This document shows positions 1 to 8,777 of a stretch of DNA of 64,000 bases, one piece after another; the stretch's first letter is position 1, and the number at the start of each line of letters is the position of its first letter. Location: assembly GCF_000953675.1 (NCBI RefSeq), contig NZ_LN679998.1:68127-132126 (forward strand), given 5' to 3'. Source of the DNA: Paraclostridium sordellii. Lineage in GTDB: Bacteria > Bacillota > Clostridia > Peptostreptococcales > Peptostreptococcaceae. Both the position numbers and the translations under genes were made by a program. The notes beneath the pieces were generated by a model, which saw nothing but the letters and a program-made list of their open reading frames with translations, was not told the DNA's origin and did no database searches.

Positions 1-75
1 CACAGAAGTTAAGCTCTTTAGCGCCGATGGTACTTGGTGGGAAGCTGCCTGGGAGAGTAGGACGTAGCCACGTAA
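1..75 (+). rRNA. rrf: 5S ribosomal RNA, 3' part
   Basis: The first ~75 bases match the second half of a bacterial 5S rRNA: a CACAGAAGTTAAGC stretch, then GCCGATGGTACTTGG, then GGGAGAGTAGGACGTAGCC. About 40 bases of the 5' part lie outside the window. A terminator follows directly, so this is the end of an rRNA operon. The exact 3' end is approximate. Confidence 0.95.
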
Positions 76-88
76 TCTTTTTTTATTT

Positions 89-118
89 AAAAAAGTCACT
101 TTTTAAGTGGCTTTTATT
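89..118 (+). terminator. rRNA operon terminator
   Basis: The stem AAAGTCACTT/AAGTGGCTTT (one G-U pair) has a short T loop and is followed by TTTTATTT, just after the 5S gene. Confidence 0.8.
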
Positions 119-137
119 TGAATAAAAATATATGTGG

Positions 138-174
138 AAGGAGGAGCTTTAATTAATTTAAAGCTATATATAAA
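138..174 (+). promoter_or_regulatory. Ribosome binding site separated from its start by a hairpin
   Basis: A strong Shine-Dalgarno AAGGAGG (138-144) lies 29 bases upstream of the only good ATG (174). The gap holds a perfect 8-bp inverted repeat, AGCTTTAA (145-152) and TTAAAGCT (158-165), with a 5-base loop. If folded, the apparent spacing falls to about 8 bases, which is normal. An in-frame TAA at 171-173 rules out an earlier start in that frame. Confidence 0.6.
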
Positions 175-1589
175 TGAATACGCCTATAATAAATTCTTTA
201 AATAAAATTATTGATGATAATATAATATCTTTTCATATGCCAGGACATAAAAAGGGGTTTATTTATGAATCATTGGGTTATGAAAAACTATTAAAAAGTA
301 TATATAAATTAGATACAACTGAAATACCAGGTACTGATAATTTACATTCACCAGAAGATGCTATAAGAAAGTCTCTAGAAATGGCTTCAGAGGTATTTAA
401 AAGTGATAAAACATATTACTTAGTCAATGGATCAACTTGTGGGATAGAAGCAGCCATAACATCTATAGTGAAACCAAAAGCAAAAATAATAATAAATAGA
501 GATTGTCATCAATCGGCAATTAATGCATGTATAATTGGAGATATAGAACCTGTATATATAAATACAAGTATAAATGAATATAGCAATATTATAGAAGGTG
601 TAAAAGTTGAGGATGTAAAACTAGTTATTGATAAAAATTTAGATGCAAAAGCTTTATTTTTAACATATCCAACTTACTTTGGAAATACTTTCGATTTAAA
701 GGAAATTTGTGATTATGCTCATAGTAAAAATATGTGTGTAATTGTTGACGAGGCACATGGAGCACATTTAGGTTTAAGTGAAGAATTACCTGAAACTGCT
801 TTAAGTCAAGGAGCTGATTTAGTTATACAGAGTACACATAAAACTTTACCATCATTTACCCAATCATCTATGTTGCATGTAAAAGGAAATAGAGTGGATA
901 TAGATAAATTATCTAGTATGCTGAGAATAACTCAAACATCTAGCCCATCTTATTTACTTATGGCATCACTAGAAATTGCTGTAGATATTTACTTAAACAA
1001 GGGCAAAGACTTAATGGAAAGTTTATTAAATAACATAGAAAATTTTAAAGATAGTATAAATTTTCTAAAATATATTAAAATAGATTATTCTAATGATAAA
1101 ACAAAAATATATTTAAACACTAAAAAATTAGGTATAACTGGGTATGAGTTAGAAAATATATTAAGACAAAATTATAATATACAGGTAGAGTTATCAAATT
1201 ATTATGGAGTTTTATTAATAGCAACTATAGGAAATACAAAAGATGAATTTGATAAATTAAAAGAATCATTAATTGACATAGAAAAAAGTATAAAAAATAA
1301 AGATATACTTAGAGATGTAGATTATCCTATGGAAATTCCAAAAAAAATATTAACTCCAAGAGAAGCATTCTATAGTAATAAGAAAAGTGTTAAAATAAAT
1401 GATAGTATCGGGAAAATATCTGGAGATTATATAATACCATATCCACCAGGTATTAGTTTAGTGTCGCCGGGGGAAATAATTACAAAAGAGATTATAGATT
1501 ATATTCTTCAGTGTAGAGAAAAAGGAATGAATGTTAGTGGAGTCAAGGACTCAAGCTTAGAATATATTCAAATTATAGATTTAAAGTAA
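174..1589 (+). CDS. Orn/Lys/Arg decarboxylase family protein (PLP-dependent)
   Basis: The protein has 471 aa and belongs to the fold-type I PLP decarboxylases that make polyamines or their precursors, of the short Gram-positive type (like Bacillus YaaO/SpeA). Visible motifs are HMPGHKKG (21-28), NGST (85-88), DEAHGAH (192-198) and the PLP-lysine motif STHKTL with Lys223. The small C-terminal domain is present, and the length fits the short subfamily rather than the ~750-aa inducible enzymes. The substrate (arginine, lysine or ornithine) cannot be told from sequence. The gene stands between an rRNA operon and tmk. Its ribosome binding site is unusually far away and bridged by a hairpin, so the start depends on that structure. 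Confidence 0.88.
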   Translation: MNTPIINSLNKIIDDNIISFHMPGHKKGFIYESLGYEKLLKSIYKLDTTEIPGTDNLHSPEDAIRKSLEMASEVFKSDKTYYLVNGSTCGIEAAITSIVKPKAKIIINRDCHQSAINACIIGDIEPVYINTSINEYSNIIEGVKVEDVKLVIDKNLDAKALFLTYPTYFGNTFDLKEICDYAHSKNMCVIVDEAHGAHLGLSEELPETALSQGADLVIQSTHKTLPSFTQSSMLHVKGNRVDIDKLSSMLRITQTSSPSYLLMASLEIAVDIYLNKGKDLMESLLNNIENFKDSINFLKYIKIDYSNDKTKIYLNTKKLGITGYELENILRQNYNIQVELSNYYGVLLIATIGNTKDEFDKLKESLIDIEKSIKNKDILRDVDYPMEIPKKILTPREAFYSNKKSVKINDSIGKISGDYIIPYPPGISLVSPGEIITKEIIDYILQCREKGMNVSGVKDSSLEYIQIIDLK

Positions 1590-1660
1590 AATATCAGAAA
1601 GGAAAATCTACTAAACTAAAATTTTTACTAATTAAGTTTATAGAATTATAGGTGTGAAAT

Positions 1661-2350
1661 ATGAAAGGCAAGTTAATAATCATAGAGAGTGGCTCAGATG
1701 CTAGCGGAAAAGCAACACAAACAAAAAAATTATTTAATAGACTAGAACAAGATGGATATAAGGTAAAAAAAGTAGAATATCCTAATTACAAATCAGAATC
1801 ATCTGCATTAGTAAAGATGTATTTAAATGGTGACTTTGGAAAAAATGCAGAAGATGTAGATCCATATGTTGCATCTACATTTTTTGCAGCAGATAGATAT
1901 GCATCATTCAAAACTGAATGGGAAGAGTTTTATAATAATGGTGGAATCATAATAGCAGATAGATATACTACATCTAATATGGTACATCAAGCGTCAAAGA
2001 TGGATGAAAATGAGAGAGATAAGTTTATAAATTGGTTATTTGATTATGAGTTTAATTTATATAAAATACCAGAACCGGATTGTGTTGTATTTTTAAATGT
2101 TCCTATAGAATACAGTAAAAAACTTATGGAGAATAGGAAAAATAAGTTTACGGGAGAGGATAAAAAGGATATACATGAAAGTGATATAAGTTATTTATCT
2201 AAATCCTATGAAAACTCATTATATATAGCCAATAAATATAATTGGAATAAAATTAATTGCATAGAAAATGAAAATTTAAGAAGTATAGAGAGTATACATG
2301 AAGAAATATATAATATAGTTAAAGAAAATTTGAATTCTATGGAGAACTAG
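1661..2350 (+). CDS. tmk: Thymidylate kinase (dTMP kinase)
   Basis: The protein has 229 aa. It phosphorylates dTMP to dTDP for DNA synthesis in the cytoplasm. The P-loop is GSDASGKATQ (11-20), a variant of the common GxDGxGKST form. The DRY motif is at 100-102, and a lid-like basic segment follows near 140-165. The ribosome binding site is weak (AGGTG). holB begins 2 bases after the stop, so the two are surely cotranscribed. This tmk-holB pairing is common in Firmicutes. The assignment to dTMP kinase rather than another nucleotide kinase rests on the DRY motif and the neighbour. Confidence 0.88.
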   Translation: MKGKLIIIESGSDASGKATQTKKLFNRLEQDGYKVKKVEYPNYKSESSALVKMYLNGDFGKNAEDVDPYVASTFFAADRYASFKTEWEEFYNNGGIIIADRYTTSNMVHQASKMDENERDKFINWLFDYEFNLYKIPEPDCVVFLNVPIEYSKKLMENRKNKFTGEDKKDIHESDISYLSKSYENSLYIANKYNWNKINCIENENLRSIESIHEEIYNIVKENLNSMEN

Positions 2351-2352
2351 AT

Positions 2353-3288
2353 ATGTATTTTAATAATATTATAGGACAGAGTTTTGCTAAGAAATATATA
2401 ATGAATTCTATAAACAAGGATAAAATAAATCATGCATACTTATTTGAAGGCATAGATGGAGTTGGAAAAACTACATTTGCAAAGGAGTTTGCAAAGTATT
2501 TATTAAAAATAGAACATCTTGAAAATAGTCCGGATTATATAAATATAGAACCACAAGGAGCTAGTATAAAAATAGCTCAAATTAGAAATTTACAGACAGA
2601 TGTAATTATAAAGCCTCATGGAGATTATAAAATTTATGTAATAAATAATGCTGAAAAAATGACTATAGAGTCTCAAAATGCATTGTTAAAAACTTTAGAA
2701 GAACCTCCAGTATATGTAATTATAATACTTATAACAAATAATAAAAATTCTCTATTAGATACAATAAAATCTAGATGTGATATAGTTAAGTTCTTACCTA
2801 TTCCCTCTATAGAATTAAAAAAATATTTAGAAGATAGAGGTATAGAGGAAAAAAAAGCTAGTATATTATCAACTTTTTCAAGAGGTAGTATTAATAAAGC
2901 TTTAGAGTTATCAGACTCATCAGACTTTATGATAATGAGGGGAGATATTCAAAATTATATACAAATTATGTTAGAAAAAAATGTTGTAGATATACTGGAA
3001 CTTCCTAATAAACTTGATAAATATAAAGATAATATCTTAGAAGTTTTAGATATAACTATAAATTATTTTAGAGATATAATGATGATTAAAGAAAATATAG
3101 ATAAATCTATGATCATAAATATTGATAAAATAACTTACTTACAAAACATGAGCAAAAAAATTAACTATTCTCAAGTATCTAAGATTATTGATATAATAGA
3201 AGAAACTAAGAAAAAGTTAAGAAGCAATTGTAACTTCAATTTGAGTGTACAAGTAATGGCTTTAAATATATATGAGGTGATTAAATGA
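2353..3288 (+). CDS. holB: DNA polymerase III delta' subunit
   Basis: The protein has 311 aa and is part of the clamp-loader complex that places the sliding clamp on DNA. It has an AAA+ fold: Walker A GIDGVGKTT (33-41), the LLKTLEEPP segment (111-119) and the SRC motif (140-142) that supplies the arginine finger. I do not see the four-cysteine zinc module found in E. coli delta', so this looks like a minimal form. The last 4 bases overlap the start of ricT (ATGA), which implies translational coupling. GGAG just before the tmk stop serves as the ribosome binding site. Confidence 0.9.
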   Translation: MYFNNIIGQSFAKKYIMNSINKDKINHAYLFEGIDGVGKTTFAKEFAKYLLKIEHLENSPDYINIEPQGASIKIAQIRNLQTDVIIKPHGDYKIYVINNAEKMTIESQNALLKTLEEPPVYVIIILITNNKNSLLDTIKSRCDIVKFLPIPSIELKKYLEDRGIEEKKASILSTFSRGSINKALELSDSSDFMIMRGDIQNYIQIMLEKNVVDILELPNKLDKYKDNILEVLDITINYFRDIMMIKENIDKSMIINIDKITYLQNMSKKINYSQVSKIIDIIEETKKKLRSNCNFNLSVQVMALNIYEVIK

Positions 3289-4169
3289 TAAGAATAGTGG
3301 GTGTTAGATTCAAAAGTGCAGGTAAAATATATTATTTCGATCCTGTGGATTTTGAGATAGAGAAAAACATAGATGTAGTCGTAGAAACAGCAAGGGGATT
3401 AGAATATGGTAAGGTGGTAGTAGGGCCTAAAGAATTAGATGAAAGCGAGCTTGTATCACCATTAAAGCCTATAGTAAGAATTGCAACAGAAGAAGATACT
3501 AAGATATATTTAGAAAACAAGGAAAAAGCAAAAGAGACGTTTGAGATTTGTCAGCAAAAAATAAAAGAACATGAATTAACTATGTTTCTTATAGATTGTG
3601 AGTATACATTTGATAGAAATAAATTAATATTCTACTTTACTGCAGAAGGAAGAATAGATTTTAGAGAACTTGTAAAAGACTTAGCATCTATATTTAAAAC
3701 AAGAATAGAGTTAAGACAAATAGGAGTTAGAGATGAAGCTAAATCTATAGGTGGATTAGGACCATGTGGAAGAAGATTATGCTGTTCTTCGTGGTTAGGA
3801 GATTTTCAACCAGTTTCAATAAAAATGGCAAAAGATCAAAATTTATCACTTAATCCAACTAAAATTTCTGGAATTTGTGGAAGACTATTTTGTTGCTTAA
3901 AGTATGAGCATGATGTTTATAGTGAAGCTTTAGAAAAAATGCCTACTGTTGGATCAATAGTTCAAGTACCAGATGGAAAAGGAAAGGTTATTGAAATAAA
4001 TCCACTTTTAGAACAAGCTAAAGTAGAATTACAAGATAAAAATGTTAAATTATATGAGAGAGAAGATATAAAAGTATTACAAGAAGCTAAAAAATGCAAT
4101 GGATGTGGAGCAAGAGATGAAAAACTTGATGCAGAAACATTAAGAGAGCTAAAAAAATTAGAAGATTAA
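3285..4169 (+). CDS. ricT: PSP1-domain protein RicT (YaaT family)
   Basis: The protein has 294 aa with the PSP1 domain. In Bacillus, RicT (YaaT) works with RicA and RicF in an iron-sulfur complex that affects RNase Y-dependent mRNA processing, sporulation and competence. The cysteines expected for cluster binding are visible: Cys161, Cys166, Cys167, Cys198, Cys203 and Cys204. A further CNGCG motif (271-275) lies near the C-terminus. The order holB-ricT-trmN6-rsmI is close to Bacillus holB-yaaT-yabA-yabB-yabC, although no YabA-like gene is seen here. The start overlaps holB by 4 bases. Confidence 0.9.
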   Translation: MIRIVGVRFKSAGKIYYFDPVDFEIEKNIDVVVETARGLEYGKVVVGPKELDESELVSPLKPIVRIATEEDTKIYLENKEKAKETFEICQQKIKEHELTMFLIDCEYTFDRNKLIFYFTAEGRIDFRELVKDLASIFKTRIELRQIGVRDEAKSIGGLGPCGRRLCCSSWLGDFQPVSIKMAKDQNLSLNPTKISGICGRLFCCLKYEHDVYSEALEKMPTVGSIVQVPDGKGKVIEINPLLEQAKVELQDKNVKLYEREDIKVLQEAKKCNGCGARDEKLDAETLRELKKLED

Positions 4170-4172
4170 TAG

Positions 4173-4192
4173 GGGTAGGATAATTCCTACCC
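4173..4192 (+). terminator. Hairpin after ricT, weak terminator candidate
   Basis: The perfect 8-bp stem GGGTAGGA/TCCTACCC has a TAAT loop, but only TTTAAATT follows. Termination is probably partial, and trmN6 starts 35 bases later. Confidence 0.45.
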
Positions 4193-4226
4193 TTTAAATT
4201 ATAGATTTTAAGCAAGGAGTAGATTT

Positions 4227-4979
4227 ATGGACGTAAAATTAAAGGATACAGAAAGAATAGATGATATACAATTAAAAGGACTGAGGCTAATACAAGACAC
4301 TACAGGATTTTGTTTTGGAGTAGATGCTGTTTTACTTGCAAACTTTGCAAAGGTTAGAAAAGGTGCAAAGGTTGTTGATTTAGGAACAGGAACAGGAATT
4401 ATACCAATACTTATTGCGGGAAAAAGTGAAGCAAAAGAAATTATAGGAGTTGAAATACAAGAAGAAGTATTTGAAATGGCTTCAAGATCTGTATTACTTA
4501 ATGATTTACAAGATAGAGTTAAAATTGTTAATGGAGATATAAAAACAATAGATAATGAATTAGAAGTTAATACATTTGATGTAGTTACTTCTAATCCTCC
4601 ATATATGCATGACAATGGAATAAAAAATCCTAATGACAAAAAAGCTATATCTAGACATGAGGTAAAATGTAACTTAGAAGATGTAATAAGATCTTCATCT
4701 AGACTACTTAAAGACCTAGGTAAATTTTATATGATTCATAGACCTACTAGATTAATAGAAATAATAACATTAGCAAGAAAGTATAAGTTAGAACCTAAAC
4801 AAATTCAGTTTATACACCCTAAACAAGGAAAAGCTCCAAATATAATGTTAGTTCAATTTACAAAGGGTGGAAGACCAGATTTAAAAATACTAGATCCATT
4901 ATATGTTTATGATGAGAATGGTAATTATACTAAAGATATAGAAGATATATATGCAAACGAAGATATAGGAGAGAAATAA
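4227..4979 (+). CDS. trmN6: tRNA1(Val) adenine-37 N6-methyltransferase family protein
   Basis: The protein has 250 aa and is a class I SAM methyltransferase of the YfiC/TrmN6 type (YabB in Bacillus). The SAM motif VVDLGTGTGIIP covers residues 49-60, and NPPY (123-126) is the N6-adenine methylase signature. E. coli TrmN6 methylates A37 of a valine tRNA; the exact target here is inferred. The ribosome binding site AAGGAG lies 9 bases before the ATG. rsmI begins at the base after the stop, so both are translated from one mRNA. Confidence 0.87.
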   Translation: MDVKLKDTERIDDIQLKGLRLIQDTTGFCFGVDAVLLANFAKVRKGAKVVDLGTGTGIIPILIAGKSEAKEIIGVEIQEEVFEMASRSVLLNDLQDRVKIVNGDIKTIDNELEVNTFDVVTSNPPYMHDNGIKNPNDKKAISRHEVKCNLEDVIRSSSRLLKDLGKFYMIHRPTRLIEIITLARKYKLEPKQIQFIHPKQGKAPNIMLVQFTKGGRPDLKILDPLYVYDENGNYTKDIEDIYANEDIGEK

Positions 4980-5813
4980 ATGAGTGGAAAATTATACGTA
5001 TGTGGAACTCCAATAGGAAATTTGGAAGATATAACATATAGAACTTTAAAAATTTTAAACGAAGTAGATTTAATAGCGGCAGAAGATACTAGACATAGTA
5101 TAAAGCTTTTAAATCACTTTGAAATATCTAAGCCTTTAACAAGTTATCATGAGCATAATAAAGAAAATAAAGGTGGATATTTAATCAATAAGTTATTAAG
5201 TGGAGAAAATATAGCTCTAATAAGTGATGCAGGAATGCCTGGAATATCAGACCCAGGTGAAGAAATTATAAAGCAAGCTATTGAAAATGATATAGAAGTA
5301 ATAGTTTTACCAGGACCAACAGCATCTATTACAGCACTAATAGGATCAGGTCTAGAAACTGGTAAATTTGTATTTGAAGGATTTTTAGATAGAGATAAAA
5401 AAAGAAGAAGAGAAGAATTAGAATTAATAAAGCATGAAAAAAGAACTATAATATTTTATGAGTCACCTCACAGGCTAAAAGATACTCTAAAAGATATGCT
5501 TAAAATATTAGGAAATAGAAATATAGCTGTAAATAGAGAATTAACTAAGAAATATCAAGAAGTTATAAGAACTGATATACAAGGATGTATAGACATATTC
5601 AATGAAAGAGAAGTTAAAGGTGAATTTGTTCTTATAGTCGAAGGATTTAAAGGCGAAATAGAAGAAACTTGTGAATATAATGATTTAAATGATAGAGAAT
5701 ATGTAATAAAGCTTATGGAAGAGGGAATAACTAAGAAAGATGCTATTAAGTTTGTTTGCAAAGAAAGAAAATTAAAAAAAGATATAGTTTACAAGCAAGT
5801 TCTAGATTTATAG
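4980..5813 (+). CDS. rsmI: 16S rRNA (cytidine-1402 2'-O) methyltransferase
   Basis: The protein has 277 aa of the tetrapyrrole-methylase fold. RsmI adds the 2'-O-methyl group to C1402 in the ribosomal P site. Motifs visible are CGTPIGNLEDI at the N-terminus, AEDTRHS (34-40), SDAGMPGISDPG (82-93) and FYESPHR further on. The length is normal for the family. The gene directly abuts trmN6, and an HD protein follows 17 bases later. Confidence 0.92.
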   Translation: MSGKLYVCGTPIGNLEDITYRTLKILNEVDLIAAEDTRHSIKLLNHFEISKPLTSYHEHNKENKGGYLINKLLSGENIALISDAGMPGISDPGEEIIKQAIENDIEVIVLPGPTASITALIGSGLETGKFVFEGFLDRDKKRRREELELIKHEKRTIIFYESPHRLKDTLKDMLKILGNRNIAVNRELTKKYQEVIRTDIQGCIDIFNEREVKGEFVLIVEGFKGEIEETCEYNDLNDREYVIKLMEEGITKKDAIKFVCKERKLKKDIVYKQVLDL

Positions 5814-5830
5814 TAATGAGGTGGTAAAGC

Positions 5831-6529
5831 ATGACATTAGCTGAAAAACTAATGGATTGTATAAAATGTGAAAAAAGCTATAGTTATATAAGAAAAATGG
5901 ACGAATTAGGAGAATTAGAGCAAGTATTACCTATAACTAAAGAAATGAAAAGTGTAGGAGAATGTAAGTATCATGTTTTAAATTGTTTTGAACATTCTTT
6001 GGGAGCAGTAGAAGTATTTGAAGAGATAACAAATGATGGTGAGTTTTTTGATAGTCATATAAGAGATGCTGTTTTCAAAACATTAAATCAAAAAATAGAT
6101 GATAAATTAACTAAAAAAGATCTTATAAAGTTAGGCATTTTTTTACATGATATGGGCAAGCCTTTAGCGATGACTGTAGATGATAATAATCGGATTCACT
6201 TTAAAAAACATGAGATACTTGGAGCTAATGAAATTTTTCAAATTGGAAGTAGATTAGGATTAAGCAAAAGAAATATTAACTTATTATATAAATATATTAG
6301 GTACCATATGACTTTATTAGAAATCTACAGATACAATGATATGAGTAAAGAAAATTTATTTAGTATTTTCGACAAATTAAAAGATGAAAGTATAGATATA
6401 TTTTTGATTGGATATGCAGATATAGTATCTACTAGAAGACTTATAAAGCCTGAAGAAGATATAGGGGTAATTAAATCATATATGACATATGGAATAACTA
6501 ATTATATTTATAGATACTCTAGAATCTAA
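5831..6529 (+). CDS. HD-domain protein
   Basis: The protein has 232 aa with an HD metal-dependent phosphohydrolase core: His55, the HD pair His106-Asp107, then His127 and His159. The arrangement resembles the HD half of CCA-adding enzymes, but no nucleotidyltransferase domain is present. The substrate is unknown. It starts after a good ribosome binding site (GAGGTGG) and is probably cotranscribed with rsmI. It is followed by two long hairpins. Confidence 0.75.
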   Translation: MTLAEKLMDCIKCEKSYSYIRKMDELGELEQVLPITKEMKSVGECKYHVLNCFEHSLGAVEVFEEITNDGEFFDSHIRDAVFKTLNQKIDDKLTKKDLIKLGIFLHDMGKPLAMTVDDNNRIHFKKHEILGANEIFQIGSRLGLSKRNINLLYKYIRYHMTLLEIYRYNDMSKENLFSIFDKLKDESIDIFLIGYADIVSTRRLIKPEEDIGVIKSYMTYGITNYIYRYSRI

Positions 6530-6581
6530 ATTTAAAAATTTAGTATGAAAATATAGACAATTTTAAAAAATTTGTATATTA

Positions 6582-6619
6582 TAAGAGTGTATTAATTAAT
6601 TAAAGTTAATACACTCTTA
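6582..6619 (+). terminator. Long hairpin after the HD gene
   Basis: The perfect 14-bp stem TAAGAGTGTATTAA/TTAATACACTCTTA has a 10-base loop. The downstream run is TATATTTG, so the T-tract is weak. This is probably the end of the tmk-to-HD transcription unit. Confidence 0.55.
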
Positions 6620-6628
6620 TATATTTGT

Positions 6629-6660
6629 AATTAAAGCCTTTATTTAATAAAGGTTTAATT
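6629..6660 (+). repeat. AT-rich inverted repeat
   Basis: AATTAAAGCCTTTATT and AATAAAGGTTTAATT pair apart from one extra base. It is the second hairpin between the HD gene and the aminotransferase. There is no T-run after it. Its role is unknown; it may be a leader structure or a relic terminator. Confidence 0.4.
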
Positions 6661-6716
6661 AATACATATATGGAAAACGATTTTACAAAAGGTGACGTAA
6701 TTTTGGGGAGGATAAA

Positions 6717-7907
6717 ATGAAAAAAGATATATCAAATAAATTAAAATCTATACAGCCATCTGTTACTTTGGCTATAACAGCAAAAGCTAAAAGTTTAAAA
6801 GCTCAAGGAGTAGATATAATAGGATTTGGTGCTGGGGAACCAGATTTTAGAACTCCAAAACATATAAGAGAAGCAGCGATAGATGCTATAGAAAATGAAA
6901 GTATAGGATACACTTCAGCATCAGGGATGGATAGCTTAAAACAGGCTATATGTGATAAGTTAAAAAGAGATAATAATCTAGAATATACTAAAGAACAAAT
7001 AGTAGTATCTAATGGAGCTAAACATTCCTTATTTAATACATTATCTGCAATATGTAATCCTGGAGATGAAGTGATAGTTCCTAATCCGTATTGGGTAAGT
7101 TATCCTGAGTTAATTAGACTTGTAGATGCAAAACCTGTTTTTGTGGAATGTCCTGAAGAAGCAGAATTTAAATATACTGTTGAAGCTTTAGAAAAAGCAA
7201 TAACAGAAAATACTAAAGCAATAATACTAAATACACCAAATAATCCAACAGGAACAGCATATAAAGAAGAAGATTTAAAAGCTATAGCAGATTTAGCAGT
7301 TAAAAATAATATATATGTGATATCAGATGAAATTTATGAAAAATTATTATATGAAGGAAATCATAAGAGTATAGCTTCATTCAATGAAGATATAAAAGAT
7401 TTAACTATAGTTGTTAATGGAGTTGCAAAAGCTTACGCTATGACTGGATGGAGAATAGGATATACAGCTTGTAATAAAGAAATAGCTAAAATTATGTCTA
7501 ATTTCCAAAGTCATGCTACATCAAATCCTAACACTATAGCTCAATATGCTACAATTGCAGCATTAAATGCTCCAGAAGACTCGTTAAACGAGATGATAGA
7601 TGCATTTAGAGAAAGAAGAGATTATATGGTTGATAAAATTAATTATATAGATAATTTATCTTGTTTAAAACCGCAAGGAGCATTTTATGTAATGGTTAAC
7701 ATAAGTAAGTTATTAGGAAAAACTATGGATGGAAAAGTTATAAATACTTCAATAGATTTTGCAGACTATTTATTAGAAAATGCTAAAGTAGCGGTGGTTC
7801 CAGGAATAGGATTTGGAAATGATAATTATGTTAGACTTTCATATGCCACGTCTTTAGAAAATATAAAAGATGGACTAGATAGAATAGAAAAAGCTATAAC
7901 GTTATAA
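6717..7907 (+). CDS. aspB: Aspartate aminotransferase (class I/II, PLP)
   Basis: The protein has 396 aa, the usual length for the Bacillus AspB-like subgroup. It moves amino groups between aspartate and 2-oxoglutarate in the cytoplasm. Motifs are GAGEPDF (38-44), NNPTG (175-179), DEIY (204-207), the PLP lysine Lys238 in the VAKAYAMTGWR segment, and Arg246. GGGGAGG precedes the ATG by 7 bases. It is transcribed alone, with hairpins before and a good terminator after. Related family members acting on other amino acids cannot be fully excluded. Confidence 0.85.
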   Translation: MKKDISNKLKSIQPSVTLAITAKAKSLKAQGVDIIGFGAGEPDFRTPKHIREAAIDAIENESIGYTSASGMDSLKQAICDKLKRDNNLEYTKEQIVVSNGAKHSLFNTLSAICNPGDEVIVPNPYWVSYPELIRLVDAKPVFVECPEEAEFKYTVEALEKAITENTKAIILNTPNNPTGTAYKEEDLKAIADLAVKNNIYVISDEIYEKLLYEGNHKSIASFNEDIKDLTIVVNGVAKAYAMTGWRIGYTACNKEIAKIMSNFQSHATSNPNTIAQYATIAALNAPEDSLNEMIDAFRERRDYMVDKINYIDNLSCLKPQGAFYVMVNISKLLGKTMDGKVINTSIDFADYLLENAKVAVVPGIGFGNDNYVRLSYATSLENIKDGLDRIEKAITL

Positions 7908-7913
7908 TTAATG

Positions 7914-7940
7914 GATACCTTTTAATAAGGTATCTTTTTA
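7914..7940 (+). terminator. Terminator after aspB
   Basis: The 8-bp stem GATACCTT/AAGGTATC is followed by TTTTTATTTT. Confidence 0.85.
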
Positions 7941-8028
7941 TTTTATAGTTAAATAAATTTGTAGAAGAATAAATGGATATATCGTATAATTATTAGTATT
8001 GTTGAAATTCATAAAAATGGGGGACGAG

Positions 8029-8736
8029 ATGTTAAAAAAAGGATCAATAAAAATTGCAATAGTAGTAGTTATAGGATTTATTGTATTTCAAATATTTAGT
8101 TTTACAAAATCTAAGGAAAAAGAAACATATGCAGATACAGATAAAATTAAAGTTGAAGAAATTAGTAAAGAGCCTGTTCATAAAAAGTCAGAATATATAC
8201 CAGGAGAAAAACCATTATATGTAGATGGAGTGTTAGTTGTAAATAAAGATTATGGTTTACCGAGTGATTATGCACCGGAAAGTGGAAGTGAAGATACTCA
8301 AGCAATGAAAGCTTTTAATGAAATGAAAGAAGCAGCTAAGAAAGATGGAATAAGAATAAACGTAAGAAGTGGATATAGAAGTTATGACACCCAAGTGGAT
8401 TTATACAATAATTACGTTAAAGCTGATGGTAAAAAAGCTGCTGATAGATACTCAGCTATACCTGGGTTTAGTGAGCACCAAACAGGACTAGCTTTAGATA
8501 TAACAACAGGCAATACTCAAAGACCAATAGGCACTTGGTTTGATGATACACCACAAGCAAAATGGCTATATGAAAATGCATATAAATATGGATTTATTCT
8601 AAGATATCCAAAGGGGAAAGAGGATATCACAGGATACATGTATGAATCTTGGCATTATAGATATATAGGAAAAGAACATAGTAAGAATTTTAAGATGAAT
8701 GATTTAACTTTAGAAGAATATTTAGATCTAAAATAA
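8029..8736 (+). CDS. D-alanyl-D-alanine carboxypeptidase, VanY type
   Basis: The protein has 235 aa from the ATG at 8029, which has GGGGGAC placed 3-9 bases upstream. A longer reading from TTG at 7999 has no ribosome binding site. An N-terminal membrane anchor (8-24) is followed by a linker and an M15B peptidase domain. Zinc and catalytic motifs are SEHQTGLALD (148-157; His150, Asp157) and WHYRY with His209. It likely trims the terminal D-Ala of peptidoglycan peptides outside the cell. No vanR/S-like genes are nearby, so a housekeeping wall role is more likely than glycopeptide resistance. Confidence 0.87.
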   Translation: MLKKGSIKIAIVVVIGFIVFQIFSFTKSKEKETYADTDKIKVEEISKEPVHKKSEYIPGEKPLYVDGVLVVNKDYGLPSDYAPESGSEDTQAMKAFNEMKEAAKKDGIRINVRSGYRSYDTQVDLYNNYVKADGKKAADRYSAIPGFSEHQTGLALDITTGNTQRPIGTWFDDTPQAKWLYENAYKYGFILRYPKGKEDITGYMYESWHYRYIGKEHSKNFKMNDLTLEEYLDLK

Positions 8737-8737
8737 A

Positions 8738-8764
8738 AAGAGGATGCACAGCATCCTTTTTTTA
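8738..8764. terminator. Terminator shared by the vanY-like and lrp genes
   Basis: The stem AGGATGC/GCATCCT has an ACA loop, A-rich sequence on the left and TTTTTTT on the right. It sits between convergent genes and can act in both directions. Confidence 0.8.
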
Positions 8765-8777
8765 TAAACAAAATAAT

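Noticed and set aside
8029-8736. Vancomycin-resistance gene
   Set aside because: The VanY-type motif alone is common in housekeeping carboxypeptidases; no vanH/A/X/R/S-like neighbours exist.
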